Assembly: GCF_028858725.1 (NCBI RefSeq)
Contig: NC_084773.1
Coordinates: 2,284,350-2,348,349, forward strand
Origin: Colius striatus
Lineage: Eukaryota > Chordata > Aves > Coliiformes > Coliidae
DNA: 64,000 nucleotides
Direction: 5' to 3'
In this document: piece by piece, positions 50,282-62,503 of the stretch
Layout of the letters: every line of letters starts with the position of its first letter
Numbering within the stretch: position 1 is the stretch's first letter
Translations under genes and position numbers: made by a program
The notes under the pieces: model-generated
What the model was told of the DNA's origin: nothing
The model's database searches: none
Seen by the model: only the letters and a program-made list of their open reading frames with translations

Positions 50282-50447
50282 CTCTTCCATATTTGTTTCC
50301 AGCTTTTTCACTTCATGCCCTTTGAGCTCAAGCTGCTCAGTTAGCTGTGTGATTCTGTCTGCAAGCTCCACAGGGGCTGTTTCGTAGCCATCAGTACTGG
50401 TTGTCTCCAGGTAAGACATTAACTTTTTCCACATCTTTTCATCACAT
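50282..50447 (-). CDS. EFCC1: EFCC1 coding exon (166 bp)
   Basis: The acceptor is TTTTTTAATGTCCATGTAG and the donor is GAG|GTAACA. The first base completes a Gly codon shared with the previous exon; 55 codons follow. The product reads GCDEKMWKKLMSYLE, then a helical, charged stretch ending KKLETNMEE. Human EFCC1 has CDDQ--EKLMTYF followed by a similar leucine-rich helix (ELEACIAMLVEQL). Conservation is lower than in the flanking exons, but both splice phases fit, and the next exon continues into ELQQKVEE as in human. Confidence 0.88.
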
Positions 50448-50738
50448 CTACATGGACATTAAAAAAGACAAAGTTAGTGGAACCTCCTGAGGAAGGTCTA
50501 TGCTTGTAAAACATAGTTTTCCTGCAAAACTCTTGGCAGCAGAGACCACAAATTGGCATCCTAGCTGACATCAATGAGGGTTAGGTGGGAATATCTAATA
50601 TATTCTTCCCCAGGAGCTATAAAGGATGGGCAAAGGAACCTGCTAACTTGGCTGTGTAGTGTTACTGCTTCTTACTGAAGCCATGGTGCCTTCAGGTCAT
50701 GTCAAAGGGCTCAAACAGCATTAATCTCAGAAACATAC

Positions 50739-50871
50739 CCATTACCACAGCAAGGAAGCTTGGCCAGGCCTTTCTTCATTTGGTCCACCTGGGATGGCTG
50801 CTCTGCTGCCCACTTCTCCTCCTCTTCATCAGAGGCAGCCTGGCCCTCCACAGAGCGGAACAGCTGGTCCT
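50739..50871 (-). CDS. EFCC1: EFCC1 coding exon with the FRSVEGQ block (133 bp)
   Basis: The acceptor GGTTTCTCGAGCAG precedes AG-GAC-CAG and the donor is GG|GTATGT. The two leading bases join a G from the previous exon to make Glu. The exon encodes DQLFRSVEGQAASDEEEEKW followed by an acidic to basic stretch ending LAKLPCCGN. Human EFCC1 carries EQLFRSVEGQAASDEEE, which makes this the most diagnostic exon. The open frame continues upstream of the acceptor, but that extension is intronic by phase and homology. Confidence 0.94.
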
Positions 50872-53800
50872 CTGCTCGAGAAACCAACAACAGCTTAGTA
50901 ACAAGACACAAGCCTGATGTGCTGCAGCTGTGGCAACTGGAGACCGAGTCAGAAAGTGAGATTTTAGAAGCCCCAGTGAAACACAGAGCACATTCTCTCA
51001 GCATTCATGCAAAGGGGCTGGAAAGCTGAGGCAAGGGAGCCTCAGTAAAGATCATTATTTTAATACTCCAGCACTGTTGCAGGTAATTTGTAGCTATTTC
51101 ACTTCAATTTTCTTTCTTTTAAGCAACTCTAATGTAAGGATGAGCATGAAGGATCAATGTGTTTTTAGAGGGGGCAATGGCTGTTCCCATGTGCTGAGTG
51201 CATGTTTTTGAAGAGGAATGAGAAACCATTGTACTGTGGAAGGGTTTTTTTGCATAGTCATTGCAGCAGCAGGACACATAGTCAGAGTGCAGGAGGTTGA
51301 TAAAGGTGTTATCCAATTAATTCCCTTACTGTGTTTTATGAGGACTGTGGTTTTAATTTATAACTGTAATATTAGACCTGTAGCTATCTAATGTTTTACC
51401 TTCTTTTTACCTAAACCTAATGTCTCCTCACATGCCAAATAAGTTGCAAGTGAACTATCTCTGATGCATGTAAATATACAGGTGCTATTACAGTAATCTT
51501 TCAATGCTTTTTGAGCTGCATCATATAAAAGCTATTGCATTTAACTCCTTTGTATCACAGCAAGGTATTTACAGGGACTTGGAGAATCATTATCATGCTT
51601 GTAGCTTACGGGGAGTTTTCTGAAGTGCTGACACCATGAAAAGCCCTGGTCTCACACCTTTATTCTGAACGTTCATTTTGAGTGGATTTCAAACTTTTTA
51701 ATTATTTACCTCGATCATTGTCAGTTAATTGAGGAGGTTTGATGGATTCTAACAGAGTGATCCATTGAAATGCTGTTACTTCTTCAAACATTGAAATGTA
51801 GGCTGTGTGCAGTGTCACAAGGCTTGGGAATATTTAGTTCATCCAGCACAGCAAAGGGGGGTTCAAGGGGATGAGTCACCCAGCAGAGACTCTCAGGGAG
51901 ATGATTTTCTGTCTCGTTTCAAGGACACAAGCACCTGCGGTCCAAGCTAAAATATCACTTTCAGTTGTCCCTGTAAGGACTCCTCTGCAGCCTCAGTTTG
52001 GCAGGATCCCCTTCAGAGGGCAGTCGTGTCCCACTGCTGCAGAGAGCCCTTCACTGCCAGCCTGCGGTCTGTTTAATCCCTTCTCCTGTCTATTTTCAGT
52101 AATAGAGGAGGAAAGGTCTGGTTTTGTTGCTTGGGGTTTTGTGTTAACACTTGGCATATGTTTATTAATGCAGTTTTCATTCCAGTAATATTCAGTGTGC
52201 CTGACTTATAGGTTATCACATTCTTGCCTAAGGAGGAGCAAAGCTTAGTTGTATGGCTCTGTAATTAGAGAGTGAATGTCTGCATTTTCATTGCAACCCT
52301 TAACACAGAATCTTAAGGGCTGGAAGGGACCCTCAAAGCTCACCCAGTGCAACCCCCCTGCCAGAGCAGCACCACCTAGAGCAGGACACACAGGAACTCA
52401 CCCAGGTGGGTTTGAATGTCTCCAGAGAAGGAGCCTCCACAGCCCATCTGGGCAGCCCCTGCCAGTGCTCCCTCACACTGAACTTTTTCCCTTGTGTTTC
52501 TTTGGAACCTCTTCTGTTCCAGCTTGTACTTGATGCCCCTTGTCCTATCATTGGCCATCACTGAGAACAGCCTGGCTCCAGCCTCCTGACACCCTCCCTT
52601 TACATACTTGTAAACATTAATATACTGTACAATTTCTTCCAGTGAGGCTGTGGATGGCCAAGACAACAACAAAAGACTTTCTGTTTTCAATCTGTGATAC
52701 ATTAGTAGTGAGCTTTTTTTGCACCATTTATTTTCTTGCCACAGGAGTTCAAAGGGAGAACAATCAGAGGCTGCAACTGCTGTGGCACTATGGATTCCAT
52801 GAAGAGCTTCAAACTGGTATGTTTAATCCACTACATTGATTACAGCATCTGGCATAGCAGACCCTCAGATTAGGATTTTAAAAGGAGGCAAAGGCAGGTG
52901 AATCTCAAGCAGTCTTCATGTTATTTAAGATGCTTCCTTCTCTTCCTCTCATGGCTGTGTCCTCTGCTCTTTTGCATATCCCCCTTGCAGGTTATGATTA
53001 GCAGAACTGGAAACCAAAGAGGAAAAGCACAACTTCCTATGCATCACCTTCAACATTAAGTTATCATTTCACTAAAATTCTTCTACTAAGCTAATATTTA
53101 ACACACAGTTCTGCCAGGAGAATCACAGAGCACTCATAGCTGTGATATTTGGGCATTAATTTGTAAACTTGCTATTGTGGGATAACCTACCCAATTCCAT
53201 TGATGCCAGTGCTCTTTGGTTCTAAGAAATTAACAAAGTATATGAAAAAGATAAGTAATTCTGCATCTAGATTTATTTCTCTAGTACACCTAGCTTTACC
53301 CCAGATGTTGACACATTTTCTGACTTGTTCTTTTTTTCTGCTTAGCTAATCCTTTCTTATTTGATGGAATGCCTTCACATCTTAAAGTGCACAAGCCCAC
53401 AATTCACTTGTTTGAAAAGCTTTTGCTTAAAAAGCTCTTTGTACCCAAAGCATGGGCAGTGTAGGTCAGACGTGGAAACTGCCTTTGAGCTGCCAAAGTG
53501 TCTAATTTGATAAAGATAATTGTAAAAGCAGGTTTGGTTTAGAGGTCTAGCCACATGGAGAACATGCTACAATGGTAATTGTATTTACATGTCATTACTT
53601 TCCCTGCTCCTGAGCAGCTGCTTCTCAGCTCCATTCAATACATACCTAAAAGCTAATTTTGTCAGACTACAGTCTGCAGTAAAGATTGCTTGTCACAGTT
53701 AATGTCAGATAGGTGCTTTTGTCTTGTTTGAACTATGTATGTCCAGAAAAAATAATCACTGTAGGGTGCCAAATTTACCAAACTTTGCATTTGCCACTTG

Positions 53801-54471
53801 GCACATAAACCACTACCTGGGGAGGGAATTTTGTCTTCTGAGTATCATAAATGTGTCTCATTGTTACAGCACCTAAATGATCCTCTCCCCCAAATTTCTC
53901 TCTCTGACTGCCCCTGTGACTGCTCTGCAAAGGCCTAGTCAAGCTCTTGGGTTGTGACTGTAGAAGGCTTTCAAAGAATGCTCCATGCAGTGCCATGAGA
54001 AATCCCAAGTGTGCAGTTTTATGGCAGCAGTTAGTGCTAGTTGGGCTAAACAGGTAGGACCTTTTCAGAGTGACTGAAGAGGCCATGATGTTTCCAAAGT
54101 GTAGATGTACAGAGTATTAACTGCAAGTGGTTTCCTTGGAAGTTATTTTAGCTGAAGTTTTGAGGTTTTATTTACAATGAAAACTTCATACTTGCAAGCC
54201 AGGAAAAAGGTTCCACTGAGGTAAGTCATATGGACAAAAAGCAGTTTTAAATCATAGCTTTAAGGGATATGTTCAGTCTTTTACTCAACACAACATTCTG
54301 TGTGGAGTGAGAAGTAGAAAGCTGGGATATTACTTCTTATTTAGGTCTGAGATTTCCAGATTCATTAGGATTAGTTTGTGGCTTGGCTGGTTTAACAGCA
54401 GTATCAGTTTTTCTGCTAAGGTCCTTGCAAATCAGTGAGGAAATGAAACAGTTGGGTAGTGGGTTTGATAC
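50872..54471 (-). other. EFCC1: EFCC1 intron, about 3.6 kb
   Basis: The intron starts GTATCA at the 54.47 kb donor and ends GAGCAG at 50.87 kb (minus strand). It contains the CR1 at 52.3 kb. The rest is unique sequence with no recognised coding potential. Confidence 0.7.
52302..52626 (-). mobile_element. CR1 LINE 3' fragment in an EFCC1 intron
   Basis: ACACAGAATCTTAAGGGCTG, CCAGAGCAGCACCACCTAGA and CAGCCCATCTGGGCAGCCCC, ending near CATACTTGTAAACATTAAT. Same subfamily as the 6.1 and 30.7 kb copies. Same strand as EFCC1, so it is transcribed in sense within the intron. Confidence 0.9.
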
Positions 54472-54617
54472 CGTTCTCAGAAATCCCAGCTCCACCAGTG
54501 GGAGATCGTCGATCTTGTTGTGTGACAGACAGGCAGCATCTCCCATCTGCTGAGGCTGCTCCCTCCTTCTGCTCTGGGCTGGTGCTTGAGGCAAGCTCCA
54601 ATTGCCCAACTCCTGAC
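54472..54617 (-). CDS. EFCC1: EFCC1 coding exon, low-complexity linker (146 bp)
   Basis: The acceptor CCCTTCTTTTCCAG has a strong pyrimidine tract; the donor is AACG|GTATCA. In the frame that joins the next exon in phase, it reads SGVGQLELASSTSPEQKEGA and ends GISEN plus one base. Human EFCC1 has a comparable Ser/Pro/Glu-rich linker (SEDSQLPTPQ onward) just before its EQLFRSVEGQ block. The linker is poorly conserved, so the call rests on splice phase, position and composition. Two other frames are also open here and are shadows. The exon starts with the third base of a codon, so at least one more coding exon lies upstream. Confidence 0.72.
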
Positions 54618-54832
54618 CTGGAAAAGAAGGGTAAAGTCAAGTAGCCTTGAAGGGAATTTGAAAAAGCAAGATAAAGGTGCACAATCTAGCACATGAATGA
54701 CTTTGAATACAGCTGTTCAGACTAGCTATAGAAGAACAGGGATATCTACCTTCTGTGCCTGGAAAGCTGACCCCCTAAAAGGCTGCACTTGGTTGCTTCA
54801 CAGGGAAGTGGATTTCAGCTGTTTATTAGGTA

Positions 54833-55052
54833 ATAGAATCATAGAATAGTGGGGGTTAGAAGGGCTCTCGAGAGCTCATCCAGCCCAGCTCCCTGCTAAA
54901 GCACGTTCCCCTCAATCAGGGGGCACAGGAATGTGCCCAGGAGGGTTTGGAAACCTTCTGAGAAGAAGCCTCCACACCCTCGCTGGGCAGCCTGGGCCAG
55001 GGCTCCCTCACTCAAACAGTAAAGAAGTTTTGACTTATGTTTAAGAGGAACT
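54833..55052 (-). mobile_element. CR1-type LINE 3' fragment
   Basis: ATAGAATCATAGAATAGTGG, GTTAGAAGGGCTCTCGAGAG, CTCAATCAGGGGGCACAGGA and CTCCACACCCTCGCTGGGCA. It lies about 215 bp upstream of the first EFCC1 exon found. Confidence 0.88.
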
Positions 55053-56360
55053 ATTCAATAGGAACCAAATGTTACTTATAGATTTCAGTTCAGATCAAAG
55101 GCATCTAGAAACTATGGATGAGAATATCTCCTCTGGCTGTAACCTTTCCCTTCTCCCCTGGCAGTGATGTGGCAGCACATGCATCATTGTTACTATGGGC
55201 ACCATAACACCATAGCAAGGGTAGCAAGTTTTGCAACTTATCACTTGGACTGGCACTCAGAAATGTCAGGCAGTTTTGATCCAAGTCTTGCAAGCACCGG
55301 AGATAAAGCAGTGTCAGAGACTGAAAGTCAAAAAAGAATGACATGTAGAGTGACACATCTGAAAACCAGTGCTTTGTACTTCAGAATCATCTTAGCAGTG
55401 AGCTTCTGAACTGCTGCCAGTCTCATCTGAAACTCTGTCCTTTTCTGAGTGGAACGTGAAGGATATCACACTTAGGTGTCTTTAAGGAAACAGCTTTCAG
55501 AGGATGGTACACAAGTTGAATAATGCAACTGAGGAATAAGAATCCTGAAACTTGTCAACAAAACATATTTTGAAAACAAATATTAATTCAATACAAGACA
55601 ACGAGTGTTCAGGCTGAGGAATTGATAGTTGCCTAAATGGACATTACTGGGGGAGTATCTGCAAGGAAACTCAGGGTAAGACGTGTTGGAAACAAAATCC
55701 AGACTATAATTACGTGTAGTTGAGTTGAAAATGTTCTAATAGTTCCTTTTGGACAGAATGAGAATGGAGTTTGGAATGACTGCCAGGAGTCCATTGGAGC
55801 CACTACTCTCCTTGTTTCTTGGAATACATTTGGTTTGGTTAATTTGGCTCTCCTACCTGTTGTTTCATAGGGAAGTACTGAAAGACAGTATTGCTGTTTA
55901 GGAGGAAATATAACAGAAGTACATAATACAGTTGCCATTATTCATTCAGATACTCCTATTTACAGGCAAAATAGAGCCTATGCAATTGACAGGCAACACC
56001 TAATGCTGAATTTCTTTTAGGAGTCTCGTTTTTTCACACAATATAATTACTATGTGACAATCCTACAGAATGTTACTGAAACCTGAGCTGAGGAGAATTT
56101 AACAAATGAGACTCATACTGTAGTAAGAAACAGTTACATCAGAGAGATGGAAGCGTGGCATAGCAATCCACACGTGTAAGGTTCATATCAAACATTCTCT
56201 GAGGTAGTAATAAGCTACCTGTTAGGTGTGGAGCTACCTGAACACCAAGTCCAGTCCACTGCAAGCTTGTGTATGTCATGTGTATGTTGTGTAATGGAAT
56301 ATTTCCTATAGAGTATGTTTCCATAACTTCTGATAGTTACATCAGGATATTTTCCTATTT

Positions 56361-56516
56361 ATAGAATCATAGAATCATTTCAGCTGGAAGAAACCTTTAA
56401 GTTCATGGAGAGCAGCCTTTGTCCCAGCCCTGTCACCCACTAGACCACTTCCCTCAGTGCAACATCCACCCATCACTGAAACCCTTCCAGGGACAGTGAC
56501 TCCAGCACCTAAATAA
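56361..56516 (-). mobile_element. CR1-type LINE 3' fragment, 'TCATTTCAGCTGGAA' subfamily
   Basis: ATAGAATCATAGAATCATTT, CAGCTGGAAGAAACCTTTAA, CCCTCAGTGCAACATCCACC and CCAGGGACAGTGACTCCAGC. This is a different CR1 subfamily from the majority. Confidence 0.8.
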
Positions 56517-56999
56517 TAACGTGGCAATACTTTTCTCAGTAGAGCTGACAAGTAGTTCACAAAAATCTATATACAGAAGAAAGCAAAGCAATTTCAGGAC
56601 TTTTACAGTAAATTAAATTCTCTCCAAATTCTTCCTAAGATATATGGACTGTTCCTTGTGCTTAACACAGTAAGTAGTCACCAAGAAAAAGAGAGTTAAA
56701 ATACTCATCAAATTGCTCCTACTGAAACAAGTTGCATAACATGATCTAAATACTTCCTGCCTGTAAATTCAACTACTGCTAGAAACAGGACTTTAGCTGT
56801 AGTAACAGAAAAGCTGATGCCAAGTTAGAGACAAGTATTGCAGAGAGCTTTTGTTTAACCTAACGCAGCTGCCGTCAGTTCCTGAAGAACCACACCAGTG
56901 TTAGTTCCCTTGTTACTTGTCAAAGTATACTAAGTAAATAAGATCATGTATTTGACAGCAACAAAAGTCAGCATTTGGAAATATCTGTAGGGGCAGAAG

Positions 57000-59900
57000 C
57001 TGAGGTAAATCATGCTTAGGAACCAGCACTTACTTTACCCCCTCGAGCACAGCTGACTGCATGAAAACTAATGACATATTTCACTTAGAGTTTATGGTAT
57101 TATTTAGCTTAGCAACAAGTGGATTTCCTGTAAAGTCCAGGGAAATTGTGATCTCCAGAATGGAGCCTGGCCAGTCCTTTAGCTTTGTTAGTTCTGGAAA
57201 AAGTAATTATGAAGTAGTGCACAAATAAAAAGCCCTGTTAAGCTGGGGCATTAAAAATGGAGATGCCTGGAAGTATCCCAGAGCTTCAGTGTTCTGGACA
57301 GTTACTGTAGGATTTCCTTTCACAAGGCCATTACATTTTATTTCTCTGAAGTGTGCTAATTTCATTGTTTTAAAGCAAAAAACTATTTTGGAGTCTGGTG
57401 CTTGCTAAGAATCCCTTACAATTTCTTGAGGACTTTAGTTGATGTTACCCAGATGGTTCTATAAGCTTTGAGCTGCAGTATAATTCAGTATAATTCTGTT
57501 TGGATTTCAGAGGTTTTTAGAATCAGTTCACACAATACAGAGACATTGATGCTTCAGTGGATATTCATTGTAGTCTCAAAGTTGGTTAAGATTTTAACCC
57601 ATCAAATATTGAGAATATTCATGTATCATGGACACCTTTTCCAGCAAAAGTGTGCAAATGCTGTGATGATTCACAGGAGGTCTGCTGGTGATATTGACTG
57701 TGGGTGGTCTGGTTTCATTTTAACTTGGCAGTCCAAGGAACATCAAGAAGTTTGGTGGAAAAACCCAGTGTTTTCCCTATAATTCAGGACTTAGAATAAC
57801 AAACTCCCCCTACTTAGATGAGACTCAAGACAGACCTAAATAATAGTTTTTACTTCTCTGGAGTTCTTGAATTATTCTATAGTGTTTTCTTGAGAGTACT
57901 TCATCAACTGTCTGTTAATGTGAAGAAGTTAAGGGAGCCATACAAATGGCATGTTTTGTTAGATGTTTTTGCCCAATACATTGACTAAAGACAGCCATGT
58001 CTGTCTTCCCTGCAGGTGTTCACCTGGAATGCTAGAAAGAAATGGAAGTTTTCAGCAAGAGTTTTCAGACCCAGGTGCTCCAGAATTTAAATCTTGGTTC
58101 TGACACAATATCATTTGCATCAAGTCTTATTTTGCCTTACTTTCCTCAACAGAAGAAATCTAGCAAAATTAGTGTATCTTAAAGCCTAAATAAAAAGGCA
58201 GCACAGAGGAAGATAGAGCCTTGTTTTCTAAAATCACCCATGGAAATTGTTAATCACACATGGCCAGACAAATCAAAATGTCAGAGCTCACCCATGCCAG
58301 ATAAACATGAAGAAGCAAAAAAGCAAGCAGCAGCAAGGGTAGATACAGAAATTTTAAATAACCCAAGAGATTTTATCTTTAATCAGCTTATACATAATGT
58401 CAAGGATCTGGTGGAAATAATGGAACTGGAAACTTGTTGTTGATACACCTTGCCAGAAATCTAATACACTCTGATGCTGGGCACTGGTTTATCCCCAATA
58501 GTGACCAGGGAAGGATGGGAACAACGGCCTAGTGACAGAGGGAAAGGGACTGTCCTGTGCAATACAGTTCCAAGGGAGGGATGCATGAACAGAATTGTGT
58601 TATCCAAAGGCAATAATGTGCCAAGTTTGGTGCCAATGATCAGGTGGCAGAGCTAGAGATCTTTTTGGCTATACAGAAGCTGTAAGGGGGCTGCTAATAC
58701 AGCTCATGGAGCTGCTAGGGCAGACTTACCATTCCTATAAACTGTAACTAGAAACTAAAATGGGCTGAAGGAAGGTTTTAGAAGAATAGAGTTACAGATG
58801 CTAATGAATCTTTGCTGTCTATTGGAAGAGAGTATCTGTTTCCTTCTTTCAATTCACAATTGACAGAGGATCCTACATTCACTTTGCAAGCTATGTCAGA
58901 TTTCTGCCTGGATTTTCTCTGGTTTTTGGGCTTTAAAGTGGATGCAGCCAAAAAGTACAGAAGGTTTAATTTTTTTTAGAGTTGCTTCGTGCTCCTTAAT
59001 TGCCATTGTTGAAGTACACAGCATTTCATCCTGGTTCTCAAGTGAGGTGGTGGAGGCATGAATGGACTCATGGTGGTACTCTTTGGTAGCAGAACAATGA
59101 ACCACCATGAGCTCCTGATATCTCACTGTGTGATTTAACCACTGGGTCATTTTTTTCCTCTCTGAGAGCTTTGTATTTTCTTTATGGACAAGCTTGCACT
59201 CTTACTTTTCAAGTGGCAGAGGTTTCAGGATTTAAAGTGGAGCATAACGAAACAGGCCAACTGCTATGCTTTTGCTGTCATGGTAGATGCTAAAAGGAGG
59301 AATCTTCACTCATTCTTAAACACAGGTTTAATTCTTTTCTCATTAGTATTCATACAGCATCAAATGGGTCTTCAAAAATGAGTCCAAGAGTGAATAAACA
59401 GCACGATTGTTTGGGGCAAGATCAGAGGGGGAAATAGTGCTGAAGATGCCTGGGAAGCTTTGTGTAGGGTGCAGTGTGGCAAGGCTTCCATGGAGACAGG
59501 CAAACAGTCCACATTCATCCTGCAGTCTTTGTGCTGAGGATAATGGGCAGCTTGAGAGAAAGAAAATTGAAGAGGCGAGAGTTTGCAAAGTATTGGACCT
59601 TAAAGTAATGGCCATGACTAATTGGCTTTTAATTGCCTCTGCTTTATTGTTATGGAAACTTCTAACTGAAGCAAAACCCACCTGCTTCTGGCACTAAACA
59701 AACCTTTAGCATAAATAATTCCTGACTAGTCATAAAATAACTCTGAGGAATTATTTAGCTTTGCATTCATAGACCTTTAACTAGTCTCTTTAGAGACTTA
59801 TTTGGAGCAGATCAAACAGCCGTGTTGAATATGCACCTTGCCCTAAGTATAGTTATACAAACTAAAGTATACTTTATTGTAAAAGTGTATGACTTGTGTT

Positions 59901-62345
59901 TTTTTAACCAAAACAAGGTGTGATTTTTATTTTTGTCCTGTTTTGCCCAAACTGTCAGCATTTAGGGAACTCAGAATGGTTTCACTTGTGGCTTATTCCC
60001 TATAGGGAATTACAGAATTTAGAAGGTGTGTGTGTTTGTTATTTATTTATGATTTTAAATGAAAAGTTCAGGTCAAATATGTTTACACATTGGAGCTGAG
60101 TGTCTGTGTAGGTTTTCTAAATGAACCTGACTTCGGTTGGTGCTGTAAACTGTGAACCCTTCTCCAACAGAAAGTGTATGAACCAACTTTTTGATCTATT
60201 TGGATTTAAAATTGTTTAATCTTGGGTTTTAAACAGCTTGATCTCTAAAGCATCAAATATACATTTTTAGAAGTATGACTTTGTAGTAGTTTTAGTAAAG
60301 AGATGACTAAATGTCCTGAGCTTATACTGAAATGAGGAGAAGCTTGTAGCTAAAGAGCCTCTGGTTGAGGTTCTGGGAGGTTTCCTGTTACTGGCTGACA
60401 ACTGTAATTTTCTTACCAAAAACACCCATCTTGCTGAGGGCAATGTGCTTTCTTGCAGAACCTTTCCATCTTTCTGCACGTTGTATATCAACAGGCAAAC
60501 CTTGCAATGGTGCTGTCACACACAGGGCAGAGAGCAGCAGAGTTAGGCCTTGCCGTGACGCACTGCTCTTAGGCCTTGCCGTGACGCACTGCTCTTAGGC
60601 CTTGCCTTGCTGTGATGCGCTGCTCTTCCTACAGTGACTTCAAGCATTTGTTAGGGATAACATAATCCTTTGTGCTGGCACAGTGAAATTACAGAGTTGA
60701 AACATGCCTTTTATTGTCCACACTGTCCCATTCTAAAGAGAAACTTCTGTGAGCTTGGGCTGGGGGAAATCGTTTCTCAGAGATCAGCTACTCTTAGCAC
60801 AGGTCTTTATGGTTGATTTGTCAACTGCTTTCATGCTACTCCCCTTCTTAAAACATATCATAAACATTATAAAAATGTATTTCCTTGGTAGATTTTTCCA
60901 TTGCATAGTGTGCCATTTGGGTTGAATTTCTCACAATCCAAATGTTTCTTAGGCTGATCTTTTAGGATTCAGGTGTAAACAAGAATAACAGAAGTAAATG
61001 CAATTCTAAAGGGCTTGTATCTCTTTAAGGGCTTGGTGCTCCTTATTTGGAGCACCAATTGTCCTTAATAGCTTGAAATACTGAACATGCTCCCATCCAT
61101 GGCCAAGAAGGAATAATAGTTGTGAATCTCTGTTTATGCTTGGCAAGCTGGCACTACCAACCACGTGTGGGGGCAGGAAGATTGTCTCTTTTGCACTGTC
61201 AGTGCTCTCCCTGACAAGGACACTAGCACAGGGAGTGGTGGCTTTGACATCTAAGAAACACCAGAGGAGGTTTTTAGGAATAGTCTTAAATTGGAAGAAA
61301 AACTCTCTTTTTCTTGCCATCTCTCTGCTTTAAACCTTGCTCCCATTCTCCATGTTCTCATACTGGATCCTATATGCACTGTGTTGTGCAAGTGCTTGTG
61401 CTGCTGTGACCTGGATTTATGAAATGTGTTTGAACTCTCATCCTTCTCTTATTTTTGGAGGAAGATTAAAATTTGGATCATTGCATGGGCCTAAATGTTG
61501 CATCTCTCAGGGGATGGCAAAATGCAGGGCTGTGACAGGAGCAGGTGGAAATCTGATTGGATTTTACTGTTGATGGAAACATGATTGAATTACTCTCTAA
61601 ACAGGCACAGTGATTGAAGTGAGAATGAGAACTGAAGTAATAGTGGACATGGAGAAAGGAGACAGGATTGGTGTAGAGATAAAGGGACAAAAGATGAAAT
61701 ATGCAGAGGAAAAGTGCTTAAGGGCAAGCACACTCCCTGATAAAACTTGGGTTCTATCCAAATTCTTGAGGCTTTGCCATTGCTCTATCAGTAAATGTTT
61801 GTCAAAACCATTCAGAAATTAGTTTCTCCCACTGCAAGTCCACATGGAGGATTATAATTTACTGTGCTGGTAGTTGCTCAGTTCACTCAGAGCACTAACC
61901 TATGCAGAGAATGTAGAGAATCTGACCCTGTTGTTGGAAAACACAGATGTCACGATGATGCTACCTGATACAAATTCTTATGTTTCAAGTGTATTTGGGT
62001 TTTTATAAGGTTCTGAGTTTTCAAGATGTCAGGAGGCTGCCTTAATCCCTGGAGTGCACACAGTACAATATAGCTATTATTTGTAAAATCAGTCTGTTTT
62101 TCCTAAGTGACCTTTGCCTCACGCAAGGCAGGAGCTGAATGATTTCTGTGGATGGACAACAATTAGAGAGAAGAAAATTTCTGCCAGGAGGTTCCCTTTA
62201 TATCCACTGCAGAAGCTACAAGTAGCAAGTCAGGTGAGACACACAGGAACAGAATATAAGGCTGCTAAATGTCCCTTTGAGGAAGCAGATTCTACTCTTG
62301 CCTCTGCCAGTGACCCTGTATAATGCTAGATAAATTACTTTAGAT
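57000..62345. other. Upstream part of EFCC1 or 5' flank, exons not found
   Basis: The N-terminal EF-hand region and first coiled coil of EFCC1 should lie at or beyond here, but no matching translation was recognised. A minus-strand open stretch at 58896-59201 has a coiled-coil-like composition but no splice or family support. No CpG island is apparent apart from the tandem repeat at 60.5 kb. Confidence 0.45.
60543..60625 (+). repeat. Short CpG-containing tandem repeat (26-bp unit, three copies)
   Basis: Two exact 26-bp units starting TTAGGCCTTGCCGTGACGCA are followed by a third, altered 31-bp unit (CCTTGCCTTGCTGTGATGCG). The units contain TGACGCA, close to a CRE/AP-1-like core, and carry CpGs in an otherwise CpG-poor region. 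Confidence 0.92.
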
Positions 62346-62503
62346 ACAGAATCACAGAATGGTGGGGAAGGGAACTTTAGAGGTCATCCAGTCCAACCCC
62401 TTGCTAAAGCAGGTCCCACCTAGATCAGGACACACAGGAATTTATCCAGGCAGCTCTTGCAAATCTCCAGAGGAGCCTGCACACCCTCCCTGGGCAGCCT
62501 TTA
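62346..62503 (-). mobile_element. CR1 LINE 3' fragment
   Basis: TACAGAATCACAGAATGGTG, GGTCATCCAGTCCAACCCCT and CCTGCACACCCTCCCTGGGC. The 5' end stops in the GGGCAGCC block. Confidence 0.9.

Noticed and set aside
50872-51004. Extension of the FRSVEGQ exon upstream (DSVSSCHSCSTSG-like reading)
   Set aside because: The frame stays open, but a good acceptor lies at 50871 and the phase needed to join the upstream exon fits that acceptor.
54337-54692. Alternative minus-strand frames over the EFCC1 linker exon
   Set aside because: Three frames are open here. Only the one starting with the third base of a codon after TTTTCCAG joins the FRSVEGQ exon in phase and resembles the human linker.
58040-58175. 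MIR-like run in the 58 kb region
   Set aside because: Only a weak resemblance (AATCTTGGTTCTGACAC-like); no clear A-box, so not annotated.
58240-58443. Plus-strand frame with a plausible protein look
   Set aside because: It is short, with no splice sites, no recognised motif and no upstream context; probably chance.
62255-62340. MIR-like run CTTGCCTCTGCCAGTGACCC next to a CR1
   Set aside because: Suggestive of a MIR core, but too short and degraded to support.
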